Of a DNA stretch of 64,000 nucleotides, positions 26,486-35,058 are shown piece after piece. The stretch is taken from contig CALOBG010000065.1 of NCBI GenBank assembly GCA_942490995.1, positions 1 through 64,000 of the forward strand, in the 5' to 3' direction. How positions within the stretch are numbered: position 1 is the stretch's first letter; the number at the start of each line of letters is the position of its first letter. The translations under genes and the position numbers were made by a program. The notes beneath the pieces were generated by a model. The model did no database searches and was not told where the DNA came from. It saw only the letters and a list, made by a program, of their open reading frames with translations. The stretch is from UBA981 sp942490995. Its GTDB lineage: Bacteria > Pseudomonadota > Gammaproteobacteria > Ga0077536.

Positions 26486-28360
26486 GTGTCCGCTCCACGC
26501 GCTGTTGTCCCGCCGTTGTCCCTACGATTTTTCGCTGTCGGCGTCATTGCGCTTATTACATGCGCCTGCGCGCCGCAAGGCAATGTCCGCCCGCAGGTCG
26601 CCCCGCCCGATCCCCTGACCCTTGCCAACCGCCAGCTCAGCGCCGGTGATTACGCCGGTGCGGCACAGGCGTATAGCGCACTCGCCGCCGAACAGGAACC
26701 GCGCGAGGCGACACGTCTGCGCGCGCTCGCCGCGCTCGCTTATCAGGACGCCGGCGACCAGGCTTCGGCTGAGATCCTGCTCACCGCGCTCGAAACCGGC
26801 AGCGTCGGCGCCGATTCGCTTATCGCGACGGCCAAATCGTGCTCACTGCTGGCGAACGGTATGGCCGACCAGGCTTATGCGCTGGCCACCGCACTCGACA
26901 CGGCTCCGCTGACCCCCTACCAGCGCGGCCACCACGCACGCTGCCTGGGTGCCGCGGCGCTGCAGACGGCGCACTACGAAACCGCGGCATCCGCTTATAC
27001 CAGCGCCTATCGCTACCCGATGCCGGCCGGACAGGCGCCGGCGATTGCCGCCGCAACCTGGCAGGCGGTGTCGCGTCTGAGCGCGGCGCAGGCCGCCGCG
27101 CAGGCCGAATCCGGCGATGCTACAACCGCGGGCTGGTACGCCCTCTCCGTGGTAGCACAGCGCACGCTGTTCGATCCGCCGCAGCTCATCGAACAGACCG
27201 CTGCGTGGCAACAGCACTACCCGGGTCATCCGGCCACCAGCGTCATCGAAACACTCATCGAGCGCGCGGAGACGATCGCGGTGAGGCCACGCAAAATCGC
27301 CCTGGTGCTGCCTTTCGAGGACACCCTGGGGCCGGCCGCACGCGCGATCCGTGATGGTTTCATCGCTGCCTGGTACATGGACCCCGCGCCGCAGTCGCGC
27401 GCCGAACTCAGGATTTATTCCAGTGACGAAAATGACATCAGTGCCAGCGTCGGCGCGGCGCTCGCCGACGGTGCGGAGTTCATCGTCGGACCGCTACGCA
27501 AAACCGAAGTCGAACAACTGCGCAACCAGACTGAACTCGGAGCCAACCTGCTCGCCCTTAATGTCAGCGATCAACCGCAGAGCGGCGCGCCAGCCGGCTT
27601 CTACCAGTTCGGACTGACCCCCGAGGACGAAGCCGGGCAAATCGCCGGGCGCGCGTTCCGCAGTGGGCCGCGCGCCCTGGTGATGGCCCCGGACACGGCG
27701 TGGGGCAAGCGCCTGACCACGGCCTATAGCGGCAACTGGAACGCGCTCGGCGGTACCGTCGTCAGCGAGGTTTATTACCAGCAGGACGCGCAGGCCTATG
27801 CCACCGCGGTTCGGCGCGCGCTCAACATCCATCTCAGCGAAGCGCGTTTCGCGGAGCTGCGTCGGACGCTGAATCTGCCGCTCCACTTCGAACCGCGCGG
27901 GCGCCAGGATGTCGACGTCATCCTGCTCGCCGCCTTTCCTGACAATGCTCGCCAGATCATGCCGCAGCTGCGCTACCACGGCGCCGCCGACATCCCGGTA
28001 TTCACCACCTCGCACGTCTATGCGGGCTCACCGCTGCCCCGCCGCGACAGCGATTTCGACGGCATCACCTTCGCCGATATGCCGTGGCTGTTTGGCGCCG
28101 CCGACCGCGACCTGTTCGACCTCGTACAGCGTGCCTGGAGCGACGAGGCGCGCAGCTTTGCACGGCTTTACGGTTTCGGCATCGATGCCTATCGCGTACT
28201 GCCGTACCTGGCCAAGATGCGTTTCCAGCAGGGACTGCGCATTCCGGGCGTCACCGGCGAACTGTGGATGGATCAATTCGGGGTCGTACACCGCAACATG
28301 GTTTTTGTGCGCTTTGCCGACGGCCGGCCGAAGCTGTTGGACAGCGGGCAGGAGTACTGA
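26486..28360 (+). CDS. lpoA: Outer-membrane lipoprotein LpoA (LppC family), PBP1A activator
   Basis: A 624-residue protein with a lipoprotein-like signal (SLRFFAVGVIALITCAC), an N-terminal TPR-like helical domain (AGDYAGAAQAYSAL) and a C-terminal periplasmic-binding-protein fold starting at KIALVLPFEDTLGPAARAI. LpoA spans the periplasm from the outer membrane to stimulate penicillin-binding protein 1A. No ATG is in frame near the signal peptide; GTG 26486 and TTG 26516 are the candidates, neither with a clear ribosome site. It is divergent from rsmI with almost no spacer and followed by yraN, the canonical order. Confidence 0.88.
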   Translation: MSAPRAVVPPLSLRFFAVGVIALITCACAPQGNVRPQVAPPDPLTLANRQLSAGDYAGAAQAYSALAAEQEPREATRLRALAALAYQDAGDQASAEILLTALETGSVGADSLIATAKSCSLLANGMADQAYALATALDTAPLTPYQRGHHARCLGAAALQTAHYETAASAYTSAYRYPMPAGQAPAIAAATWQAVSRLSAAQAAAQAESGDATTAGWYALSVVAQRTLFDPPQLIEQTAAWQQHYPGHPATSVIETLIERAETIAVRPRKIALVLPFEDTLGPAARAIRDGFIAAWYMDPAPQSRAELRIYSSDENDISASVGAALADGAEFIVGPLRKTEVEQLRNQTELGANLLALNVSDQPQSGAPAGFYQFGLTPEDEAGQIAGRAFRSGPRALVMAPDTAWGKRLTTAYSGNWNALGGTVVSEVYYQQDAQAYATAVRRALNIHLSEARFAELRRTLNLPLHFEPRGRQDVDVILLAAFPDNARQIMPQLRYHGAADIPVFTTSHVYAGSPLPRRDSDFDGITFADMPWLFGAADRDLFDLVQRAWSDEARSFARLYGFGIDAYRVLPYLAKMRFQQGLRIPGVTGELWMDQFGVVHRNMVFVRFADGRPKLLDSGQEY

Positions 28361-28385
28361 TCCCGGCGCGGGATCGGCGGCGCCG

Positions 28386-28739
28386 ATGCGCACCCGCGGC
28401 GCGGCATACGAAGCACAGGCCGCAGCGTGGCTCGCGGCGCGCGGTCTGGAATTGCTGTCGAGCAACTATAGCTGCCGCGGTGGCGAAATTGACCTGGTAA
28501 TGCGCGATGACCAGACCCTGGTTTTTGTCGAGGTGCGTTATCGGCGCGACGATCGGTATGGCGGAGCGGCGGCGAGCGTCGATGCACGCAAGCAGGCGCG
28601 CATTATTCGCGCCGCGCGACATTTCCTCATGCGCCACAGTCGCTACGCCGATGCCGCCTGTCGCTTCGACGTGGTCGCCATGAGCGGCGACGCGCAAAGC
28701 CCTCGGGTCGACTGGATTGCAGGTGCGTTTTCTGCATAA
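28386..28739 (+). CDS. yraN: YraN family protein (UPF0102, nuclease-like fold)
   Basis: A 117-residue protein with the UPF0102 core: MRTRGAAYEAQAAAWLAARG, YSCRGGEIDLVMRDD and LVFVEVRYRRDDRYGG. The E-x-D and V-E-V-R residues resemble the active site of Holliday-junction resolvase-like nucleases, but the biochemical role is unsettled. It lies 25 bases after lpoA and before diaA, as in most gammaproteobacteria. Confidence 0.88.
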   Translation: MRTRGAAYEAQAAAWLAARGLELLSSNYSCRGGEIDLVMRDDQTLVFVEVRYRRDDRYGGAAASVDARKQARIIRAARHFLMRHSRYADAACRFDVVAMSGDAQSPRVDWIAGAFSA

Positions 28740-28787
28740 TGCTCGGACTCAGAAAGTCACACGGCACCATATGCCGGGAATTCGAGC

Positions 28788-29381
28788 TTGGACCCCAGCC
28801 ACAGAATCAGATCCATTTTCGCCGACAGCATCGCGGTCAAATCGCGCTGCGCGGAACTGCTCAGCGAGGAGATCGCGGCGGCCGCCCAGGCAATCGCGGA
28901 ATGCGTGCTGAACAGTGGCAAGGTCCTGAGTTGTGGCAACGGCGGCTCGGCTGCGGACGCGCAGCACTTCTCGGCGGAAATGCTCAACCGTTTCGAGCGC
29001 GAACGTCCCGGACTGCCGGCCCTGGCGCTCACCACCGATGCCTCGACCGTCACCTCGATCGCGAACGACTACCAGTTCGCCGATATCTTTGCCAAACAGA
29101 TCAGAGCCCTCGGCCATCCGGACGACGTACTGCTTGCGATCTCAACCAGCGGCAATTCGCACAATATTCTCAATGCGCTCGACGCCGCGCACGATAAAAA
29201 CATGCGTGTCCTGCTGCTGAGCGGCAAGGATGGCGGACCGGCGGCGAAGACCCTGCGTTCGAGTGATATCGAACTGCGCGTACCGAGTGATTCGACGGCT
29301 CGTATCCAGGAGTCGCATCTGACCATCATTCATTGTCTGTGCGATCTGATTGATAACCATCTGCTTGGTCAGGAGGGCTGA
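28788..29381 (+). CDS. diaA: SIS-domain DnaA-initiator-associating protein DiaA / phosphoheptose isomerase-like
   Basis: A 197-residue SIS-fold protein: LSCGNGGSAADAQHFSAEML (phosphosugar-binding loop), TTDASTVTSIANDY, LLAISTSGNSHNILNAL and RIQESHLTIIHCLCDLID. Location between yraN and the BON lipoprotein and the length match E. coli DiaA (196), which binds DnaA and promotes timely initiation. GmhA, sedoheptulose-7-phosphate isomerase, is a close relative and cannot be fully excluded. The start is TTG 28788; no in-frame ATG is available upstream. Confidence 0.82.
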   Translation: MDPSHRIRSIFADSIAVKSRCAELLSEEIAAAAQAIAECVLNSGKVLSCGNGGSAADAQHFSAEMLNRFERERPGLPALALTTDASTVTSIANDYQFADIFAKQIRALGHPDDVLLAISTSGNSHNILNALDAAHDKNMRVLLLSGKDGGPAAKTLRSSDIELRVPSDSTARIQESHLTIIHCLCDLIDNHLLGQEG

Positions 29382-29382
29382 G

Positions 29383-29976
29383 TTGAGCACACCGAATCGA
29401 CTACTGCTGATCATCGCCTGCTGGATCGTCGCTGCCACGGGGCTGGTTTCGCTGGCCGGGTGCGCGGGTATTTTTCTTGGCGGAGCAGCAACCAGCGCCG
29501 CGGTCGTCAATGATCCACGCACCACCGGATCAGTAGTTGAGGATCAGTCGATCGAGGTCAAGGCGCTTGCGGTATTGCGCGATGACAAGGAAATCAAGGA
29601 GCAGACCCACTACAGCGTCACCAGCTATAACCAGGTCGTGCTGCTCACCGGGCAGGCGCCGTCCGAAGCGCTGCGCAGACGTATCGCCGAGAAAGTCGCG
29701 ACCGTCGAGAAGGTCCGGCACATCCACAATGAAATCACCCTGGCGGCGCCCAGTTCCATGATCGCCCGCACCAACGACACGGTACTCACGACCAAGGTTA
29801 AGACCCGCCTGTTCGGTAACGACAAACTCGATGCAACGCGGATCAAGGTCGTCAGTGAAGACGGCACGGTTTTTCTGCTCGGCATCGTGAGTCAGGCCGA
29901 CGGTGATCTGGCCGCGGATATCGCCAGTACTACCGGCGGCGTGCAAAAAGTCGTGAAGCTGTTCGAATACCGCTGA
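29383..29976 (+). CDS. dolP: BON-domain outer-membrane lipoprotein DolP (YraP)
   Basis: A 197-residue lipoprotein: basic start, hydrophobic stretch and lipobox SLAGC (Cys about 26), then two BON domains (about 60-125 and 135-197, the second ending GGVQKVVKLFEYR). DolP supports outer-membrane integrity and influences the BAM complex. The start is TTG 29383, nine bases after AGGAGGG and one base after the diaA stop. Gene order yraN-diaA-dolP agrees with E. coli. Confidence 0.9.
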   Translation: MSTPNRLLLIIACWIVAATGLVSLAGCAGIFLGGAATSAAVVNDPRTTGSVVEDQSIEVKALAVLRDDKEIKEQTHYSVTSYNQVVLLTGQAPSEALRRRIAEKVATVEKVRHIHNEITLAAPSSMIARTNDTVLTTKVKTRLFGNDKLDATRIKVVSEDGTVFLLGIVSQADGDLAADIASTTGGVQKVVKLFEYR

Positions 29977-29987
29977 GCGCGGCTGCC

Positions 29988-30404
29988 TTACTTGACGATA
30001 GTGAGATGCGGCGGGCGCTGGCCGCGTTCCTGGCCCGGCCCGGGCGCGTCACCGCGCGCTTCAGCACTGCCGTCGGCGTTCGGCTGCTTCGGCTCTTCGC
30101 CGTCCGCAAGGAAAATGCCCTGCCCGTTTTCGCGGGCGTAGATAGCCTGGACCGAACCGATCGGAACCACGATGTCGTGGGGGGTGCCTGAGAAACGCGC
30201 ACTGAAGCTGACGAATTCGTTGCCCAGTTCCAGGTCGCGGACCGCACCGGGCGAGGTATTGAGCACAATCACGCCGTTCTCAACAAATTTCGCCGGCACC
30301 CGCACCCGCTCATCGCTGACCTCCACAAGCAGATGTGGGGTCATATTGTTATCGACGATCCAGTCGTAGATCGCGCGCAGCAGATAGGGACGGGTTGAGG
30401 TCAT
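29988..30404 (-). CDS. sspB: ClpXP protease specificity-enhancing factor SspB
   Basis: A 138-residue adaptor that delivers ssrA-tagged proteins to ClpXP. The folded domain spans about 1-105 (TSTRPYLLRAIYDWIVDN, LNTSPGAVRDLELGNEFVSF, IVVPIGSVQAIYARENGQG). A flexible linker leads to the C-terminal ClpX-binding peptide HLTIVK. It is 34 bases after sspA on the same strand and convergent with dolP. Confidence 0.93.
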   Translation of the reverse strand: MTSTRPYLLRAIYDWIVDNNMTPHLLVEVSDERVRVPAKFVENGVIVLNTSPGAVRDLELGNEFVSFSARFSGTPHDIVVPIGSVQAIYARENGQGIFLADGEEPKQPNADGSAEARGDAPGPGQERGQRPPHLTIVK

Positions 30405-30438
30405 TTCGGCGCGCGGCACGACTATATCGGCAGTGCGC

Positions 30439-31062
30439 TCAGCGGATTTCCTGCTCGACCGGCGACAGGCTGTTCTGAAACGCGCGGCGGTCAAAAAGCT
30501 TGTCGCCGTATTTCAGCAGCGGTTTAGCCGGCCCACCAAGTTTCAGGCCGTACAGCGGCAGGCGCCACAACAACGGCGCCATGCACAGGTCGACCAGGGA
30601 AAACTCTTCGGACATGAAGAACGGGAACTGACCGAACACCGGTGAAATCGCCAGCAGGTTGTCGCGCAGCGATTTTCTTGCGTTGGCCGCGGCTATTTCG
30701 TTGCTGCCGTCGATCTCCGCGGCGAGCGTATACAGGTCGCGCACGATGCGATAGCGGAACTGGCGATTGTTTGCCCGCGACACCGGATCGACCGGCATCA
30801 GTGGCGGATGGGGATACCGTTCGTCCAGATACTCCATCATGATCTGGGCATCGTAAAGCACCAGGTCGCGATCGATCAGCGTCAGCAGGTTGTCATAGGG
30901 ATTCAGATCGTTGAGATCTTCGGGCTTGGTTTCTTCGTCGATAAAATTGATCTCGACGTTGATGTCCTTCTCCATCAGGACGAGCCGTACACTGTGCCCC
31001 AGCGGATCGGCTGCATCGGCGTATAAAGTCATAACCGAGCGCCGATTTGCTAGAGCTGTCAT
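30439..31062 (-). CDS. sspA: Stringent starvation protein A (RNA-polymerase-associated GST-fold protein)
   Basis: A 207-residue GST-fold protein that binds RNA polymerase and alters promoter use under acid and starvation stress. Visible: ANRRSVMTLYADAADPLGH, MMEYLDERYPHPPLMPVDP and a C-terminal helical domain. The PHPP surface motif needed for function in E. coli is intact. ATG 31062 aligns with the family start; an ATG 12 bases earlier overlaps petC. Confidence 0.94.
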   Translation of the reverse strand: MTALANRRSVMTLYADAADPLGHSVRLVLMEKDINVEINFIDEETKPEDLNDLNPYDNLLTLIDRDLVLYDAQIMMEYLDERYPHPPLMPVDPVSRANNRQFRYRIVRDLYTLAAEIDGSNEIAAANARKSLRDNLLAISPVFGQFPFFMSEEFSLVDLCMAPLLWRLPLYGLKLGGPAKPLLKYGDKLFDRRAFQNSLSPVEQEIR

Positions 31063-31063
31063 A

Positions 31064-31804
31064 TCAATGAACATCCTTCCAGTATTCCCGTTTCATCAGG
31101 TAGGTAGCCACCAGCAGTACACTCAGAAACACGATGACCCAGAAACCGATCCGGTAGCGCACGAGTTTTGCCGGCTCGCCGACATAAACCAGGAACGCAA
31201 CCAGGTCGCGGGTCGCCTGCTGGTACTCGCCAGCGCTCATGGTGCCGGCGGACACCGCTTTCAGGGTCGGGCCATGAGCGCCGTGCCCGTCGCCCTCTCC
31301 GGCTGTCGCAGGCTCGAGCTTCTGCGCCCCCTGCAGTTCCCACAGCACGTGCGGCATCGAGGTCGCCGGAAAATACAGGTTGTTGACCCCGGTCGGCCGT
31401 GTGTCGTCGAGATAAAACCCGTTTAGAAACGAAAACAGGTAGTCGGCGCCCTTGGCCCGCGCGATCACCGAGAGGTCCGGCGGCGGCGCGCCCAGCCACT
31501 TCGTCGCATCGTCGGCGCGCATGGCGACGGTCATGGTGTCGCCGATTTTGTCGGAGGCAAACATCATGTTTTCTTTGACCGCGGCTTCTTCCAGATCGAG
31601 GTCTTCGGCCATACGGTTGTAGCGCATGTATTGGGCCGAATGACAGCTCAGGCAGTAATTGACGAACAGGCGCGCGCCGCGCTGCATCGACACCTTGTTG
31701 CTGAGATTGACGTTGGCCTCCATTCGCGGCGGGCCCTCGCCACCGGCGGCGTATCCGCAGCTCGACGCTGCCCACATCACAATAATCGCCAGGATAGTTT
31801 TCAT
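31064..31804 (-). CDS. petC: Cytochrome c1 subunit of the bc1 complex
   Basis: A 246-residue haem protein with a signal peptide (MKTILAIIVMWAASSCGYAA), the CxxCH haem site NYCLSCHSAQYMRYNR, the axial-methionine region PATSMPHVLWELQG and a C-terminal membrane anchor (about 220-240). It carries electrons from the Rieske protein to soluble cytochrome c. The ATG overlaps the petB stop by one base (TAATG). Operon petA-petB-petC-sspA-sspB is typical of gammaproteobacteria. Confidence 0.95.
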   Translation of the reverse strand: MKTILAIIVMWAASSCGYAAGGEGPPRMEANVNLSNKVSMQRGARLFVNYCLSCHSAQYMRYNRMAEDLDLEEAAVKENMMFASDKIGDTMTVAMRADDATKWLGAPPPDLSVIARAKGADYLFSFLNGFYLDDTRPTGVNNLYFPATSMPHVLWELQGAQKLEPATAGEGDGHGAHGPTLKAVSAGTMSAGEYQQATRDLVAFLVYVGEPAKLVRYRIGFWVIVFLSVLLVATYLMKREYWKDVH

Positions 31805-33057
31805 TAGCCGGTCACCCTGTCCGGGACGGGTTTGGTGGTGTCCCATTTCGTATAAAACGGCATCAGTATGAAGAACGCGAAGTAGATGACCGTACAAATC
31901 TGCGCGACCAGGGTACGCGCCGGGGTGGGCGGCAGAATGCCGAGGTAGCCCAGGATCAGGAAAGCGATCACGAACAGGGTCAGGGCGCCTTTATAGATTT
32001 TGCCCCGATAGCGGATCGATTTGACCGGGCTGCGGTCCAGCCACGGCAGGGCGAACAGGATCATGGTACCGAGGCCCATAAATATCACGCCCCAGAGTTT
32101 CGCCTCGATCCAGAAAAAATTGACCGTGTTCGCGCGCAGGATCGAATAGAACGGCGTGAAGTACCACACCGGCGCGATATGTTCCGGTGTGGCCAGCGGA
32201 TCGGCCGGGATGAAGTTATTGTGCTCGAGGAAATAACCGCCGAATTCCGGCGCGAAGAAGACTACCGCCGAAAACAGGATCAGAAACACAACCACGCCGA
32301 CCGAGTCCTTGACCGTGTAGTAAGGATGGAAAGGAATGCCGTCGAGCGGCTTGCCGTCGGGGCCTTTTTTGGCCTTGATTTCAACACCGTCGGGGTTGTT
32401 CGAGCCAACTTCATGCAGCGCGATGATGTGCAGGCCGACCAGCCCCGCGATTGCAAACGGCAGCGCGATAACGTGGAACGAAAAGAATCGGTTCAGGGTG
32501 ATGTCCGACACCACGTAATCGCCGCGGATCCACAGCGACAGCGTCTCGCCGACAAACGGGATCGCGCCGAACAGTGAAATGATCACCTGCGCACCCCAGT
32601 ACGACATCTGTCCCCACGGCAGCAGGTAACCGAAAAACGCCTCGGCCATCAGCGACAGGTAGATGAACATGCCGAGGATCCAGATCAGTTCGCGCGGCTT
32701 CTTGTACGAGCCGTACAACATCGCGCGGAACATATGCAGGTAAACGACGATAAAAAAGAACGAGGCGCCGGTCGAATGCATGTACCGGATCAACCAGCCC
32801 CATTCGACATCGCGCATGATGTATTCGACCGAGCCGAAAGCGAATGCCGCATCGGGCTTGTAGCTCATTACCAGCCAGATGCCGGTCAGGATCTGGATCG
32901 CCAGTACCACCATCGACAGGACGCCGAAGTAGTACCAGAAATTAAAGTTCTTGGGCGCGTAGTACTGGCCCATGTGCTCGTTCCACATCTTCATCAGCGG
33001 GAACCGATCATCGACCCAGTCGCGCAGCCCAACGAGTCCTTTGACTATCGTGTTCAT
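31804..33057 (-). CDS. petB: Cytochrome b subunit of the bc1 complex
   Basis: A 417-residue integral membrane protein with eight or more helices and the two histidine pairs that hold haems bL and bH (IRYMHSTGASFFFIVVYLHM; FFSFHVIALPFAIAGLVGLH). The quinol-oxidation-site motif is PVWY (HIAPVWYFTPFY), not PEWY; PVWY is a known variant. An insertion GVEIKAKKGPDGKPLDGIPF after the fifth helix region is also common in this group. ATGA overlap with petA. Confidence 0.96.
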   Translation of the reverse strand: MNTIVKGLVGLRDWVDDRFPLMKMWNEHMGQYYAPKNFNFWYYFGVLSMVVLAIQILTGIWLVMSYKPDAAFAFGSVEYIMRDVEWGWLIRYMHSTGASFFFIVVYLHMFRAMLYGSYKKPRELIWILGMFIYLSLMAEAFFGYLLPWGQMSYWGAQVIISLFGAIPFVGETLSLWIRGDYVVSDITLNRFFSFHVIALPFAIAGLVGLHIIALHEVGSNNPDGVEIKAKKGPDGKPLDGIPFHPYYTVKDSVGVVVFLILFSAVVFFAPEFGGYFLEHNNFIPADPLATPEHIAPVWYFTPFYSILRANTVNFFWIEAKLWGVIFMGLGTMILFALPWLDRSPVKSIRYRGKIYKGALTLFVIAFLILGYLGILPPTPARTLVAQICTVIYFAFFILMPFYTKWDTTKPVPDRVTG

Positions 33058-33650
33058 GCTGCGTCTCCGTCGGTCTCGCCGATCATGATGTGCTGATCAT
33101 CGATATAGCGGTACGGTGGAACCTGCATATTCGTCGGCGCCGGAACGTTGGCGAAAACGCGCCCGGAGAGGTCAAACTTGGAGCCATGACAGGGACAATA
33201 AAAGCCGCCCTGCCAGTCGCTGCCAAGGTCTTCGGCACCCGGCACCGGCCGAAACGTCGGCGAACAACCGAGGTGGGTGCAGATACCGACCATGACCAGG
33301 TATTCCGGTTTCGACGAACGCCAGGCGTTCCTGGCGAATTCAGGCTGGTCGGACTTGTTGGATTCCGGATCGCTGAGCATGGCGATATCGGATTCGAGTA
33401 CTTTGAGCTGTTCCGGGGTACGACGAACGATCCACACCGGCTTGCCGCGCCACTTGTAGGTGACCCGCTGCCCCGGTTCGAGTTGGCCGATATCGGCTTC
33501 AACCGGTGCGCCAAATGCTTTCGCGCGCGCACTGGGCTGGAATGTCGCTACAAAAGGAATCGACGCCAGACCGGCGCCGATGCCACCGATTACGGTCGCG
33601 GTTCCGGTGAGAAAGCGACGTCGATCCTGATCGACAGCAGACTCGCTCAT
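33054..33650 (-). CDS. petA: Rieske iron-sulfur subunit of the bc1 complex
   Basis: A 198-residue protein with a Tat-like N-terminus (DRRRFLTGTATVIGGIGAG) whose hydrophobic stretch remains as a membrane anchor. The [2Fe-2S] ligands are in CTHLGC and CPCHGS. It shuttles electrons from quinol to cytochrome c1. The ATG at 33650 is chosen because GGGAGAAA lies just upstream and the sequence before it is not conserved. First gene of the pet operon. Confidence 0.95.
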   Translation of the reverse strand: MSESAVDQDRRRFLTGTATVIGGIGAGLASIPFVATFQPSARAKAFGAPVEADIGQLEPGQRVTYKWRGKPVWIVRRTPEQLKVLESDIAMLSDPESNKSDQPEFARNAWRSSKPEYLVMVGICTHLGCSPTFRPVPGAEDLGSDWQGGFYCPCHGSKFDLSGRVFANVPAPTNMQVPPYRYIDDQHIMIGETDGDAA

Positions 33651-33712
33651 GCTCTCATTTCTCCCAAGCTTATGTTTCTTGCTTTCGCTACTTGTCGCGC
33701 GCACGATAGTCA

Positions 33713-33736
33713 CCGCACCACGGCGAACTGGTGCGG
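33713..33736. repeat. Perfect 8-bp inverted repeat between petA and degS
   Basis: CCGCACCA (33713-33720) and TGGTGCGG (33729-33736) flank an 8-base spacer. It lies about 65 bases upstream of the petA start in the divergent petA/degS spacer. No T-run follows on either strand, so an operator or mRNA leader hairpin is more likely than a terminator. Confidence 0.5.
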
Positions 33737-33928
33737 CATATCACCCGTGAGCGATACCACCCTCAAGACCTGCCCCGGTGCTCCCCAATGCAACGCGCCC
33801 GCTCGGCGGATTGCTCGTGGCAAGATGTCCAGTTATCAGGATGTTGCGCCGGATTATATCACCAAAAAGCGACTCGCTACGCTGGCCCTCGCGGCCTCGA
33901 GCGTGCAACCGACCCCGCTGCCGAGACC

Positions 33929-35029
33929 ATGAATACGACCTTTTTTATTCTGCGCTGGGCGTTCGCGGGCTTGCTTTGCGCGGCCCTGGTGCTGGCGCTG
34001 TGGGGGCGTTTTGCGGATACCGGTTCGGGCCTGCCATGGGGCGCGCTCGTGGTTGTGCCGCGGGCCGGCTATGCCGCTGCGGTCGAGCGTGCCGCGCCCG
34101 CGGTGGTCAGTATTCATGCCTCGACGCAACCGCAGGCGGCCGCCAACCCGCTTACCGATGACCCGCTGTTCCAGCACTTTTTCGGCACCGGCAGCGACGG
34201 CGAGGTGACTCGACAATCGGCCAGTCTTGGCAGCGGCGTGATCCTCGACGCCTCGGGCGTGGTGCTGACGAACTACCACGTCATCCGCGGCAGCGACGCG
34301 ATCCGGGTTGCCCTTGCCGACGGGCGCACCGTCGCCGGGCAGATCGTCGGCACCGATCCCGACACCGATCTCGCGGTGCTTAAAATCGCGCTCGATCGAC
34401 TGCCCAGCATCGCGCTCGGTGACTCGAATCGATTACGGGTAGGCGACGTGGTGCTGGCCATGGGCAACGCGCTCGGCATCGGCCAGACCGTGACCCAGGG
34501 CATTGTCAGCGCCACCGGTCGCAACCGGGTCGGCATCAATACCTTCGAAAATTTTATCCAGACCGATGCCGCGATCAATTTCGGCAACTCGGGCGGCGCG
34601 CTGGTCAATTCGCGCGGCGAACTGATCGGGATCAACTCGGCACGCCTCGAATCGGAGGGCATCGGCTTCGCGATCCCGACCAGCATCGCACTCAGGATCG
34701 CGCGCCAGATCCTCGACTCCGGGAGCGTCGAACGTGGCTGGCTCGGTATCGATGCGCGTGATCTGGACGACAACCTCAAACGCACGCTCGGTCTCGAGCG
34801 TGGCATCGTCGTGCTCGGCATCCTCAATCACGGACCGGCCGCGCAGGCCGGCGTCCGACCCGGTGATGTGCTGACCGATATCGGCGGGCTGCCGATGTTC
34901 GACTCCCACTCCGCCATCGAACGCATCGCGGCTTACAAACCCGGCTCGCGCATCACCCTCGCCGGCATTCGCGACGGGGCGCCGTTTTCGACCATGGTCA
35001 CGGTGTCGAGAAGGCCGCCGCGCGAATAA
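33929..35029 (+). CDS. degS: DegS-like periplasmic serine protease (HtrA family, one PDZ)
   Basis: A 366-residue protein with one N-terminal membrane anchor (about 6-26), a trypsin-like domain with the catalytic triad His117 (VVLTNYHVI), Asp148 (DTDLAVLKI) and Ser222 (FGNSGGAL), and a single PDZ domain from about 265 (NHGPAAQAGVRPGDVLTDIG). Membrane anchoring plus one PDZ is the DegS layout (E. coli 355 residues); DegS senses unfolded outer-membrane proteins and starts RseA cleavage. Soluble DegP/DegQ have two PDZ domains. It is divergent from petA and convergent with hisD. Confidence 0.87.
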   Translation: MNTTFFILRWAFAGLLCAALVLALWGRFADTGSGLPWGALVVVPRAGYAAAVERAAPAVVSIHASTQPQAAANPLTDDPLFQHFFGTGSDGEVTRQSASLGSGVILDASGVVLTNYHVIRGSDAIRVALADGRTVAGQIVGTDPDTDLAVLKIALDRLPSIALGDSNRLRVGDVVLAMGNALGIGQTVTQGIVSATGRNRVGINTFENFIQTDAAINFGNSGGALVNSRGELIGINSARLESEGIGFAIPTSIALRIARQILDSGSVERGWLGIDARDLDDNLKRTLGLERGIVVLGILNHGPAAQAGVRPGDVLTDIGGLPMFDSHSAIERIAAYKPGSRITLAGIRDGAPFSTMVTVSRRPPRE

Positions 35030-35058
35030 AGGAACCTTCGAGCAAGTCGTCGCCGCGC

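Noticed and set aside
32100..32140. PVWY instead of PEWY in cytochrome b as a lost catalytic glutamate
   Set aside because: PVWY is a known natural variant of the motif in bacterial cytochrome b.
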